Positions 20,753-30,609 of a DNA stretch of 42,133 bases are shown piece by piece; position 1 is the first letter of the stretch; each line of letters opens with the position of its first letter. The stretch is from the NCBI GenBank assembly GCA_027579435.1, contig JANBPK010001531.1, forward strand, positions 1 through 42,133, written 5' to 3'. The notes under the pieces were generated by a model, which saw only the letters and a program-made list of their open reading frames with translations, did not search any database and had not been told where the DNA came from. Source of the DNA: Candolleomyces eurysporus. Lineage: Eukaryota; Basidiomycota; Agaricomycetes; Agaricales; Psathyrellaceae. The translations under genes and the position numbers were made by a program.

Positions 20753-21380
20753 TTACAGCACGGTGGACTCAACTTCCATTGCTCCTGTCACCCGATTTCT
20801 CAGATATTGCTCTAGTAAACCAATCGTGTCGAATGGTACGAGATCATGGGGCAGCGCCAAGTCTACCATATGTCTCCCATTCAGCCATTCAAGTTTTGCG
20901 CTTCCATACATCTCGATCTTGAATCGCAGGTGCCAGTGGCGCTGAGGAAGGAATGCTCGGAACACATAGACGTCAGTTCCAGGGAGAGCGTCTCTTATCC
21001 CATCAGATCAACTTCTTTGGGGTGCATAGTTAGAGGAAGGGAGGGTTCATATGATGAATACCATAAGTGGTATGCAATTGTTCTGCTAGAGCCGCCTGAC
21101 GCCGGCCGTTTGAGGCAAGCGTATCCGGTGCTTTGGTACACTCCAGGGGTATCCTGAGGCTGTCCCCACTATTGAAAGAGCTGCTATATCCAACGGGACA
21201 GCGGGAGGTCAAAAATTCGATGAGATGACACGGCGAGAATACAGAGAGTACTCGGGGATCACTTGACCTTTTCCCTTCCTGGACACGCAGTCCACCACTT
21301 TTCCGACCCTTCTTGAACTTTCCAAATTCCCGCTGCTGTTGATAGCTGACTGGCTCACGACTCACAAGTCTCGGCTGCAA
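20753..21380 (-). CDS. Unrecognised gene, better preserved copy of the 16.3-17.2 kb relic
   Basis: Two minus-strand open stretches, 21380-21030 and 20965-20753, may be exons of one gene. The second reads FRAFLPQRHWHLRFKIEMYG and EWLNGRHMVDLALPHDLVPF and stays open where the copy at 16.9 kb has a stop. Between them lie GTATTC.. and a CTAAC branch-like word before CCAAAG, a possible intron of about 50 bp, although its frame consequence is uncertain. I do not recognise the family. Conservation of the duplicated peptide supports coding, but ends and splicing are unproven. Confidence 0.35.
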
Positions 21381-22169
21381 GCAGGAAATACATACACCTG
21401 TGGAAAATCATATGGGCTTCCCTATCATGCCGAGTGACACCCTTCGACTCCTTAGCACACCGAGAAGGAATCCTACACGCTCGTAGCTAAGAGATGCAAC
21501 CATGTCCGCACTGTATCTGTCGGGAGACAGACAGCTATTGGGTAAGTAGATATTTGGTGTTTGGAGATGTTGTCAATGCTTCACCAGCGAATGAAAATGT
21601 GACGCTCCCGCATTGCATCACCTCATCGAATCCGCGTACCTGCACCTCCTGAAAGCGGACGGAGCTAGGACACTCGATCCCCTCGTTTCACCCAACCTTG
21701 GCCTTGACTTTGGTTGAATGAGTGCTTGGAAAACCACCGCGAGATCCCCCACTCCACGAAGTGAGAGGATGGTTTTGTCACTACAAGTTGTTCACTTTTT
21801 CAGTACATCGGGCCTTAAAATTGTGTGAATCATGAGCTATAGTAGGGGTTCGTCCTTAAAGAAATCGAAGCTTTCTCATGTCCTTCCTGTCCTTTGTTGT
21901 CTACATGGTGTAGTGGAATTCACTACACGTTGCGTAGCTTTAGGCACAGCATTCGATGCTTCTAGTGCGCATTTTGCTCATAACGACAAATGTTTCTCTT
22001 TGCGACTTTCCCCTGTACACACTCTCCGTGACTTTCACACATTTATTAAGCTGGCACAGATGCATTTGGCTGCTTTTTCAATTTATTCACACTGCCAATC
22101 AATGGTAACTTGTGCCATGAATAAACATATAAGAGCAATGATGCATTATTCCAGCATGGAGGCTTAAAT
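21381..22169. other. Transition to AT-rich DNA, no gene recognised
   Basis: A plus-strand open frame at 21832-22167 (111 codons) has no recognised motif. From about 21.9 kb onward base composition shifts towards A+T and remains so to about 34.6 kb. Confidence 0.35.
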
Positions 22170-22520
22170 ATCACACTGCAAACTTCCTGCCCAGGTGGAG
22201 CCTCTGGTACTCGGTCACCAGCTGACCCAGGTGTGTTGCTCAACCATGGTGCATGTTGCTCCTGGAGGGCACCTGGCACTGCCATGAGTTTCCCATCTGG
22301 TGAGACAAAGATGTGTACCTGGGTTCTGTATCATACACCCGGTACGCTTTGATCAATGGTTCCAGGTAACTTGATCCAACCAGGATTAATCCCCCAGAAT
22401 TTACATGTATTTTTCTTGGATACACCAGCAAAAATGCCCTGGAATACCCATGAGAATCATTTGGTTTGCCCAGGTCAAGGAAGAGGCAAAACCAGGCAGA
22501 GAACAAGATCACACCAGATC
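22170..22520 (+). repeat. Interspersed GC-rich repeat family, copy 2
   Basis: Aligns in direct orientation with 4222-4560 (CACACTGCAAACTTCC start; GGAGGGCACCTGGCACTGCCA core; ACCTGGGTTCTGTATCATACACCCGG). It is GC-richer than the surrounding AT-rich DNA, consistent with an inserted element. Confidence 0.6.
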
Positions 22521-23430
22521 AAAGAAGTGACAAAATCAGGTATATGTTATGGAATAGCCTGTGTATAGTTGTATACCCCTATGTTTCTTTTACTGGAACA
22601 TTCCACAGACTATATCATAGTAACATCATAAAATATGTACTATGAGCATAGCTTGGTGCACCTTTGGCACACAGTGGGGGCTTTGCAGAATGTAATGATG
22701 ATATATGGATAGAATGTTCTGCTTGCACAATTCCTGATAGATGAACTCATGAGAGCTGAGATTAAAATCAAATAACCCTCAAAGCCTGCTTTGCTGCAAC
22801 ACTGGCATCCTGTATATATATATTATTTATTTATATATTTTCACTTGGAATTTTCAAATTCATGTCCTGTATGTTACGTTCACAACTATTTATTCACACC
22901 TGTGGTGTGCTCATGCTCATGCTCACACTCAAAGCTAAAGTTCTCAATTGAACTCTCAAATAAATCATGAGACATCTTAAAAGCACTCATCCCCAGCAAA
23001 ATTCCCCCAGATTGAGCTGAGGGTTGAAGATCCAGGCAGATTGTTGGCATTCATTTGGGAATGTCAATGCATGTTAAATGTAAAATATAGGGAAGAGGTA
23101 CTTGGGAGGGGAATTTTGGCTAAGATAAATCACAGTTGGAGGCCTGTAAAGACCTGTTGCTAGAGGGACAGGCATTAATGAATTCTATTGCTATAGTACT
23201 TTTGGATAAGCTATGTTAGCTGTAGTGAAATTATTGGCCTCTGGTGGAAATTTGACTTTGATCCTAGAATTTGATGTACAATGCAGAAGAGCAGCATACA
23301 GCTGGCCACAAACAAATGTAGTGATAAACATTGGTTACTGGTGGATAGCTTTGGTCTGACCCATACCTGTACCTGCAGGTAATATGCACAAAAGGAGTCC
23401 CNAAAAAAGCCAGGATTGGGCTGTGTAAAG
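22521..23430. other. AT-rich, no gene recognised
   Basis: Contains a TATATATATTATTTATTTATAT stretch near 22815 and no convincing coding frame. No tRNA or repeat shared with the rest of the window was seen. Confidence 0.4.
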
Positions 23431-23590
23431 CTGTACCCATCCACCTGGTGCATGAAGCATACCTGTCCACCTGTCCTCCTGGTGGGTAAGGCATACCTGT
23501 CCACCCATCCCCCTGGCGGNTAAGGCGTACCTGTCCACCTGTCCCCCTGGCAGGTAAGGCGTACCTGTCCGCCCATCCTCCCAGTGATAC
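23431..23590. repeat. 34-bp minisatellite, 4-5 units
   Basis: Units start at 23457, 23491, 23525 and 23559, with a partial unit before them. The consensus is GCRTACCTGTCCACCYGTCC followed by YCCTGGYGGGTAAG. Because 34 is not a multiple of three, the unit is read in a different frame each time, so the open frames across it are not a protein repeat. There are no spacers, so it is not CRISPR. One N (23520) lies inside. Confidence 0.9.
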
Positions 23591-24579
23591 AACCGTGTTC
23601 GCTTTTTTCGCGAATAAATACCCATTTTATTGAATATCGTTCACAATTCAATTAACGGTCATGTCTATTTAATCTCTACACTACGAAACCCTTCCAGTAT
23701 TGAGATAACTTGCGCGGTGACAAAGGATAACTAAANGAGTACACTACTCTTGGGTTCACGAGAGTTGGAGTCTACTCAAGGACTGCCAACTTAGAGGCGC
23801 GCCCGCCATATACCCAAGATTAGGGTTTAGTAAGCTAGCTGGTTGGTGCCACTTCAGATCAAACGGCCTGCCCTGCAGCTGAAAGGCTCAATTTCACTAC
23901 TAAAGCAATAGAGGTGGTTTCCTAGGCACTAAAGGTACCTACCTTCTCGCGCGGCCTCACATTAATCAAGTATATTCAGTGCTAGAGCAGTAGGGCGAGT
24001 CCCTAAGCACATAAAGGGATGTGCGGCAAGGTTTCAGCACATCAGACGGCATGATGGCTGGCGCGGCATGAGAAAGGAGCTCAAAAGTACTCTGAAAGGA
24101 AAGTCGTTCACAGAAAAAGATACCCGGAGGGCGGTTACAAGGGACTTGCCAAGATAAATCTATTCAATTGATGGAGGTCTGACTCCTCCTCACGCGGCTC
24201 GAGCAAAGGTTCACCAAGGCGGCGGTTGGAATAACTGTAGACTGACCACCCTCGATCAACTTCGGCATCCCACTCGGCATACTAGAAAAGGCAACAAGGA
24301 TCTATTAATAGTCACGGTGCGAGTGCAGGAATAGCGCGGCGGCGCCTTGGCATATCCAATACCCTCTTTTATCTCTTTATCTCTCTCTCTAGCTGAGGCC
24401 TGGATTCTCTTTATTTATAAATCTCGTGTACACCTATTTACCATGCTCCGGTGATCGTGCGGCTCCAGATAGTATATATATTGGACTCTCTTAGCATAGT
24501 TTCTCCCCAGAAAATTACTGCTGTTTTATTTGTGTTTATTTTGCGTTTGCAATCGACTGGATTTGTGACTTTTATCTCG
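23591..24579. other. GC-richer island left of dispersed repeat copy 2
   Basis: The base composition contrasts with the AT-rich DNA on both sides and there is no open frame of note. It directly precedes the dispersed repeat that ends at 24848, so 23.6-24.85 kb may be one inserted element whose right end is that repeat. The left end is undefined. Confidence 0.4.
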
Positions 24580-24848
24580 CGTGGCGTGATACTAAGTAAA
24601 AAGAAAGACCAAAGCTATAAAGAAATAACCTTAGGGTTAACTGTGTGATCATTGAGTATTCCTCGATTAGTGTGCACAAGGGAGAGAATTTGTAAATTCT
24701 TAATACTCTATACTACCCCCCATACTCGCACCCCTGATTTTGGTGCGGCATGACTACCAAAAGTTTATACATTATACTTTTACCTCGCACGGCTCGACTT
24801 GGAGTTGGTGTTAGGTGTTAGTTGGTGTGTTAGTAGTCTCGCCGTACT
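24580..24848 (+). repeat. Dispersed repeat, copy 2 of 2
   Basis: Matches 338-615 in the same orientation. Its right edge GTCTCGCCGTACT coincides with the shared edge of copy 1, and the next base begins the copia-derived sequence, so the repeat abuts that element. Confidence 0.8.
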
Positions 24849-24849
24849 A

Positions 24850-25540
24850 GATCACATCACTGGGAACAAAGACTCAAGAAGAGGTTGACTACATGCACAC
24901 TGTTCTCTACATCAGCACAGTTGGTTTCCTCAACTACCTCCACCATGACACACCCAGAAATCTCCTACACTGTTGGCTATCTTGGCCACTTCAGCTCAAA
25001 TCTACGACCTCGCCATTGGGCTGCAGTCAAGTATCTCTTCCAGTATCTGAAGGGATCCATGGACTACAAGCTTACCTACAGTGGAAAAGACACTTCTGTT
25101 GTTTTTGACATTTACTGTGATGCTTCCCATGGTGATTGCTTGGACTTTGGACACTCTACAGGCAGATATCTCACTGTAACAGGTGGAGGTGCTATTGGAT
25201 GGTCAAGCAAGCTACAGCTGATTGTTGTGCTCACTAGCACTGAGGCTGAGTACATAGCTGCAACCAAGGCTGCAAAGGAGATCCTGTGGATGCATAACAT
25301 CTTGCATGAGTTTGGCTTCCTTCAGCATGGTGCTTCACATTTCCACATTGACAACCAGTCTGCCATCAGTGTAAGCAAGAACCCAGAGCATTTTGGATAA
25401 ATGAAACATTTTAATTTGCAGTTTTTTTNGGCTCTAAGATGTTATAAAAGAAGGCACCATTGCTCTAGTTCACATCTCTAGCACTGAGCAACTTGCAGAC
25501 ACACTTACCAAGGCTTTAGCACTTCCCCAAATCTAACTTG
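24850..25540 (+). pseudogene. Ty1/copia polyprotein fragment (RT C-terminus and RNase H), 5'-truncated
   Basis: Reverse transcriptase/RNase H end of a copia-type retrotransposon. It starts in the RT thumb region (TQEEVDYMHTVLYISTVGFL). A frameshift near 24950 leads to the main frame (to 25400) with ISYTVGYLGHFSSN, HWAAVKYLFQYLKGS, DIYCDASHGD (RNase H), STEAEYIAATKAAKEILWM and HIDNQSAISVSKNPEH. A stop at 25398, then frame shifts and an N at 25428, interrupt the tail, which resumes as IKEGTIALVHISSTEQLADT and LTKAL. Gag, protease, integrase and most of RT are missing. The left break coincides with the dispersed repeat at 24848. Non-functional remnant. Confidence 0.92.
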
Positions 25541-25597
25541 CAACACAGAATGATGGGACTTGTGATAAATTAGGAGTTTGTCACAGTCAAGGGAGTG

Positions 25598-25790
25598 TGT
25601 TAGAAGGAAGTGACTTTGTGACTGCACTACTTTATGGTTTGAGTTGGTTTTATCTAGTTTATTATATCACATTGTTATTACATTAAATGATTGTGTATAG
25701 TTTATTTAAACCATAGATTTTTGTCTTGGAGTCTTTCAGTTCAGTACTCCAATTTGAGGACTACAGTCTCTTGCTTTTAAGTTGTTACTT
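25598..25790 (+). repeat. Probable 3' LTR of the copia fragment
   Basis: A purine-rich tract (CAAGGGAGTG) precedes TGTTAGAAGG at 25598, the usual arrangement of polypurine tract followed by an LTR beginning TG. The expected distance after the RNase H tail fits. No 5' LTR exists in the window, so the right boundary (~25790) is only an estimate. Confidence 0.55.
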
Positions 25791-28623
25791 TTAATATGAA
25801 GCAGCAAAGTGATGACAGTGAGGATATGGATAGTGAGTCAGAGTTTGGGTGAGTTGAGAAAAATTCCTTAGTGAGTGACATTGCAACAAGAAAGAGAAAG
25901 AAGAGGAGACAGTTTTAAAGAAGATGCTTTTGAAGTTGAAACAAGTGAGAAGCAAGAGGAGAATAATGGATTTGGCCCAATAGAAAATTGGTCAATATTC
26001 TTTGTAAATTCTATGCTAAAAGATAAGTTTCTCTTTTTAAATTTAATGCTATAATCAAAAGTGAATTGTTTAGTCTCCAGCTCACATAAAGTGGTGTGTC
26101 TATTGCAATTAAGGAGAGACAACAATAAACTGCTGTGTTTGTGAATTTATTGATTTTCACTAGATATTTTAATTATAAAAGATTATAATTATTGCTTCTT
26201 CCTGCATTAAATTCTATTTCCAAGGGATTCAAGTTGGTTACCACAGGCTGACTCAGCTCCAAATGAGATATAATAGAATCACCATCATGAGATGGTTACA
26301 CAAATGTTTGAACATTTTGAGCACTTTGAATTCTGGTGATTGCTAGCATCATCACCGACATAGTGCCCACTAAGGAAAGTAAAATAAAAAATGAGTGGCA
26401 ATTAAATTTCCCTTCTTCATTGAATACATTAAAAGGCCAAAAATTAGCTTTTGTGTATAGGAAAAAGACACAATTATGTTCAGTATAGTAGAGAGGGTGC
26501 CCTTTCACTGGGCCATGTGCTGGCCAATGTTGGTGACTTTTATTTTTAAATACCAAAGCAATACACATGAATATATAACAAAAGAGAAAATTAGATGAGG
26601 TCTTTTGATCTGCAAAGCCATCCAATCTTTGGTCATAACACTAAGCTCATCAAAAGCAAATGGAAAAATTATCACTACTTCTTTTATGAGTCAAACTGCT
26701 GCCCATGGTTCATGTTTTTTACATTTAAAAAGAAAACCAAAAAATAGTAGAGACAAAGCTGGAAAATCCAATAAAAAAAATAATTGAAACATTAAAGCTT
26801 CTTTAGAAAAAGACTGGAAAAATGTTAGGAAGTTCACAAAAAAAAATAAAGAAAGGCAAGAGACAGTGATTTTTCAAAATACCAAACATTTAAAACAAAT
26901 AACCTACAGCTTTTTCTGTGACTTATAAATATGTTCAAGAAGAAAACACTATATCTTACCTGAAGCCTGATTTCTAACTATTTTTGAGCAGCAAGGGATC
27001 TTTTTGATTGCTTTTCTTCTCTTCTTTAAGAAAAAACCTCTGTTCCTGAGATTATACAGCATTCAATTTATTTATGAAAGAACAGTCCCTGCTCATTTTT
27101 TGTATTACAGTAGAATAAGAGAAAAAANGATTCTTATAGCAGTGGCACAGAAGGCAAACCATGCAATTTACTGGTTAATATAAAAGAATAGAGAAAGCTC
27201 CATCTGTGTTATTTTAAGGTTTACCAAAAGACCACAGTGATGTGATCCATGCTATTGTTGATGTGCAAATAGCAAACTAAGGTGCTTTAGCAATCAAATA
27301 TAGAACTAAAACATACATACAACACCACAATACAATAACACATCAAATACCTTTGTGAAAATAAAAATAGGCAAAAAGTATAAGTAAAAACTCTAAGTAT
27401 TATTGATAGAGGCTTCTAGAATTCTTTCTGTACAATTGCAAGTTTGAAAGAAAGCTAATGCTCAACCAGCAACAATATTTATGCTTCACAAACATACAGT
27501 GAGTTTTGAAATGAATGGGTAATTTTGTGAACAGAAAAACATGGCTTTAAGTAACTTTAATGCAAAAATAATTTGATAAATACTAATGACACAACTCTGA
27601 TTGATTTTGCAAGCTTAAACACTTTGCTCTCATATAACAGACAGCTCTTGTAGATTCTTAGGTACATCGTTCCAATGTGAAATTACAAAAATTAGCTATC
27701 TATTATTTTTTTTCTAGACAAAATAAAGACATATATATAGATAATTATTTTTTGGCAAACAGATAAAAAAAAAATAGATAACAGAGACAAAAAAAAATAA
27801 AAAANCACAATCACATGAAGATATCAAAGGCCAAAAGTTGATTCTTGAAATTTAGAACACAGCCCAGGCTCTTTGCAAACCTGTTTTGAACACGGTTGTT
27901 GTCAAATCTGCATGGATATTCACTGAGAATTGCTCCTAATGAGTGTGCTCTTTCATTTGAAAACCTATTCTGACAAATTGATCTAAGCTCTAAGTGCTTG
28001 GTGCCTCCAAGCTATACTACTTCACCACTTTGCTGACTTGGTTTCTCTTTTGGCTATGCACAAGCTGACTGAGCTTTGAAGGAATGACCATATAAGCTTT
28101 AGTTTTGCTTTCCAGTTTTCTGGACGAGCTTATAACTTTGGATTGGTTGTCTAAAGCTGAGCATTATTTTTGGTCTTTCTAAATTTAAATAATGTCAACG
28201 TTTATTGACTTAGTGGATTGCTCATCAAGTTTTTGAAACCACTGGCTATTTTGTGAAGACTTTGTAAGACCAAATAAAGCTCTGGGTTTAAGAAGCAAAA
28301 AAAANGAGAATATAGAATAAGTTAGGACGAGATCCCTTTAAATAGTAGCAAATATCAAAGTCCCAAAGTAGTATGCATGTAGCCAAATATAATAAGGCAT
28401 CGGCTAAGCTTTACAAACTTCTGCTTAGTGAATGTCAGAGTGAATTCTCTTGTAGTGTGTACAACTCTTTCTAGCATTAATCTTTGCCAGATCAGGCATG
28501 CTAGTTAAGCTTTGAGTAGTATTATTGCATTTTAGATATGTTTGCAAGACTTTTGTGAACTTAAAGTGCTATTACAGAACCTTCTTACTCAATCTTCTTT
28601 TATTTTCTAGAGCATTTGCTTAG
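25791..28623. other. AT-rich stretch, no gene recognised
   Basis: Strongly A+T-rich with many homopolymer runs and N bases (27127, 27805, 28305). A short acidic frame starts at 25796 (MKQQSDDSEDMDSESEFG, then stop) and is followed by lysine/glutamate-rich segments in shifted frames, possibly the N-terminus of a decayed transposon protein. A minus-strand frame at 26625-26296 has no recognised motif. Confidence 0.4.
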
Positions 28624-28965
28624 TTGATGATCATCACACCCTGCCTCCTTCAAGTGGACCAACATTTCAACTCTCACTTTAGCAAGACATGGAAACTTTG
28701 TCAGGCTTTCTCATCTAAGAAAGCTGTTGATGTGATCTTCAACTGCATGCAAGCTTATTCCCGACTTAAGCCTCTATCTCAAGCCTTTTGGAAACTCATT
28801 ATCCAGGACAATTACGTCAACTTTGGGAAGTTGCATGGAGCTATCACAAAGGTCAAGCTCATTTTTTTGTGTGTTGAAGAAACCAAAGACTTTGAGGGAG
28901 GAATGGCCTTGGTTAAGAAAAATCAAGTTACTAGGACTAAAACAGTCACAAATGAAGAGGAGTGA
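28624..28965 (+). CDS. TE-type open frame (gag-like?), uncertain
   Basis: An ATG-started frame of 113 codons, relatively well conserved in codon structure inside otherwise non-coding AT-rich DNA. The central part (TWKLCQAFSSKKAVDVIFNC, then AYSRLKPLSQAFWKLIIQDNYVNFGKLHGAI) resembles, from memory, helical capsid-like segments in hypothetical proteins carried by agaricomycete retroelements. No zinc knuckle or protease is present. It could equally be one exon of a larger decayed gene. Low confidence in function, moderate in once having been coding. Confidence 0.35.
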   Translation: MMIITPCLLQVDQHFNSHFSKTWKLCQAFSSKKAVDVIFNCMQAYSRLKPLSQAFWKLIIQDNYVNFGKLHGAITKVKLIFLCVEETKDFEGGMALVKKNQVTRTKTVTNEEE

Positions 28966-29648
28966 ATGCATGTTTACCAGGTGTGGAATAATGTAGTGGT
29001 GGCACTATACCTTTACAGAGAGGAAAAACTATTTAATTACAAGTTTATTGTAGATGAGTATTTCTAGATTGTTCCATCTGCAACTTTTGATTGCCATTTG
29101 GTTCAATGCTGATGTTTTTTTGAAATATGCCAAGAAGCCTTTCTACTTGAATGATTGGAACACTTTGTCTCTGTGTTCAATGTCCAACCTTTTTTNAGCA
29201 CCGTTTAGGATCTGATGATAAATAGCCCTTGCTGTTTGATTCATTTGGTTTGATTATGAAGCGCTGTACAATTCCTTGTCACAAGTGGAACTTTGGTGAT
29301 TCGACCAAGCTAAGAAAGACAAGCAATCATGCCTTACTGCTCTCAAAGCTAAAACTTGAAAAACAGCTGGCAAAAACAGCCTGTACTTAGCAGTCCTTCA
29401 TGAGTCTGGCTGGACTCTGGTATGTTCGGTGAAAATTTACTGGACTTTCACTAGACTTATCCTAAAAAATGAAATTTATGCTCAATGTCTAGTAAAAGTC
29501 TGGTAAGGTCTGATGGAAGTCCAGTAAAGTCTAGTGAATTCTGGTATTTTTCTGATATTTGTCTAGGACCTATCCAGTGCAAGTCCGATTGGTGTCTGGC
29601 ATTAGTCTGGTAAACTTTCAGTGAATTTTCAGTGTATAAATGTAAAAC
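28966..29648. repeat. AT-rich DNA with scattered TCTGGT/AGTCTAGT motifs
   Basis: From about 29400 the words TCTGGT, CTGGAC and AGTCTAG recur many times at irregular spacing, a degenerate prelude to the regular tandem repeat that begins at 29649. No gene was seen. Confidence 0.45.
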
Positions 29649-30018
29649 ATTTATGCTATTTTATGGTGCATTATTTTATTAAAATTCCAGTAGAATTCCA
29701 CTGGACTTTCAATGAAGTCTGCTGTATGATCTTGCATTTGTTCATTGAAACTCTGGTGGGATTCCATTGGATTTTTTATGCTATTTTACAGCACATTATT
29801 CTATCAAAATGCTGGTGGAATTCTATCAGACTTCTGGCAGAGTCTGTTGCATGCAAATTTTGNCATTTTTTCATTGAAACTCTGGTGGAATTCCATTGGA
29901 TTTTTTNATGCTATTTTNATGGTGTATTATTCTGTTAAAATTCTGATGGAATTCCACCGGACTTCCAGCAGAGTCTGCTGTATGCAGATCTTGCGTTTTT
30001 TTGTTGAAATTCTGGTAG
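29649..30018 (+). repeat. Tandem repeat, three units of ~118-129 bp
   Basis: Units begin at about 29649, 29771 and 29900, each starting ATTT..ATGCTATTTT. They carry GTGGAATTCCA, GTCTGCTGTATG and a TTCATTGAAACTCTGGTGG tail. Three N bases (29863, 29907, 29918) interrupt them. They translate to a repeated IETLVEFHWIF peptide, but stops and frame changes between units make a protein unlikely. The last unit ends about 25 bp before a TATA box. Confidence 0.85.
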
Positions 30019-30042
30019 CATGGTGGCCAAAGCAAAGAGAGG

Positions 30043-30050
30043 TATAAAAG
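30043..30050 (+). promoter_or_regulatory. TATA box of the small 30.2-kb gene
   Basis: TATAAAAG lies 24-40 bp upstream of a pyrimidine-rich start region (CTCTTCTTCTTCAACCACCA, 30071-30090), the common arrangement of a strongly expressed fungal gene. Confidence 0.7.
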
Positions 30051-30184
30051 CGTTCTCTGGAGCGCAACTGCTCTTCTTCTTCAACCACCACCATCTAACC
30101 AAATCGTAAGCATTTCCATTATATCATTCAAATCTGTACTGACTATGATTACAGAATACAAATTGAAATACATATTCAAGCTCG

Positions 30185-30442
30185 ATGTCCAATTATGTAA
30201 ATATTTCTCAAGCTGCTGGGTGCTTACTAACCAGTTTACAGATAAACCAACCCAGTATCGGTCCGTCTCTGCGAAATATGTCTGTTTTAGACGACGAGTA
30301 CAAAAAGGAGAAAAAGTACGAGTGGAAAGAGGAGTACAAGACTATGATTAAGTATGAAAAGGTAAACGAGTACAAAGGACAGAAGGAGTATGAAGAATTT
30401 GCTTGGTATAAATATAAAAAAGACTGTGCAAATACTATTTAA
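30185..30442 (+). CDS. Small charged protein, two introns, intact
   Basis: Not a recognised family. Transcription from the TATA box at 30043 would give a 5' UTR with an intron at 30106-30154 (GTAAGC..TACTGACT..TTACAG, 49 bp). The ATG at 30185 starts exon 30185-30196 (MSNY). A 45-bp intron 30197-30241 (GTAAAT, perfect TACTAAC branch, TTTACAG) leads to exon 30242-30442. The product is 70 residues: a short polar N-terminus, then a Lys/Glu/Tyr-rich part (DDEYKKEKKYEWKEEYK, YEKVNEYKGQKEYEE) ending KDCANTI. The 45-bp intron is a multiple of three without stop, so retention would insert 15 residues and still give a full frame. No signal peptide or membrane segment. It is the only apparently intact gene in the AT-rich block. 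Confidence 0.6.
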   Translation: MSNYVNISQAAGCLLTSLQINQPSIGPSLRNMSVLDDEYKKEKKYEWKEEYKTMIKYEKVNEYKGQKEYEEFAWYKYKKDCANTI

Positions 30443-30609
30443 AGTTGCTGATAACTATTTGTTTCAGTATAGACTGAAAGCTTGAAATCCAAGCATTAAG
30501 CTGTTCAAATGCTTGAGTGTTGAATGCACACTTCCATTGTAATATACCATCTGCATTTTCTTCTTAAATGACAAGATTGAGATTGCTTCCATTCATTGAA
30601 GTTGGGTTG
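30443..30609. other. Short spacer between the small gene and the KDZ-associated relic
   Basis: AT-rich and without features. It probably holds the 3' ends of the two convergent transcription units. Confidence 0.4.

Noticed and set aside
23431..23590. CRISPR-like periodicity
   Set aside because: The units are contiguous 34-bp repeats without spacers, and the genome is eukaryotic. It is a minisatellite.
26296..26625. A 109-codon minus-strand frame in AT-rich DNA
   Set aside because: No motif, no splice or promoter context and no second copy. Probably chance.
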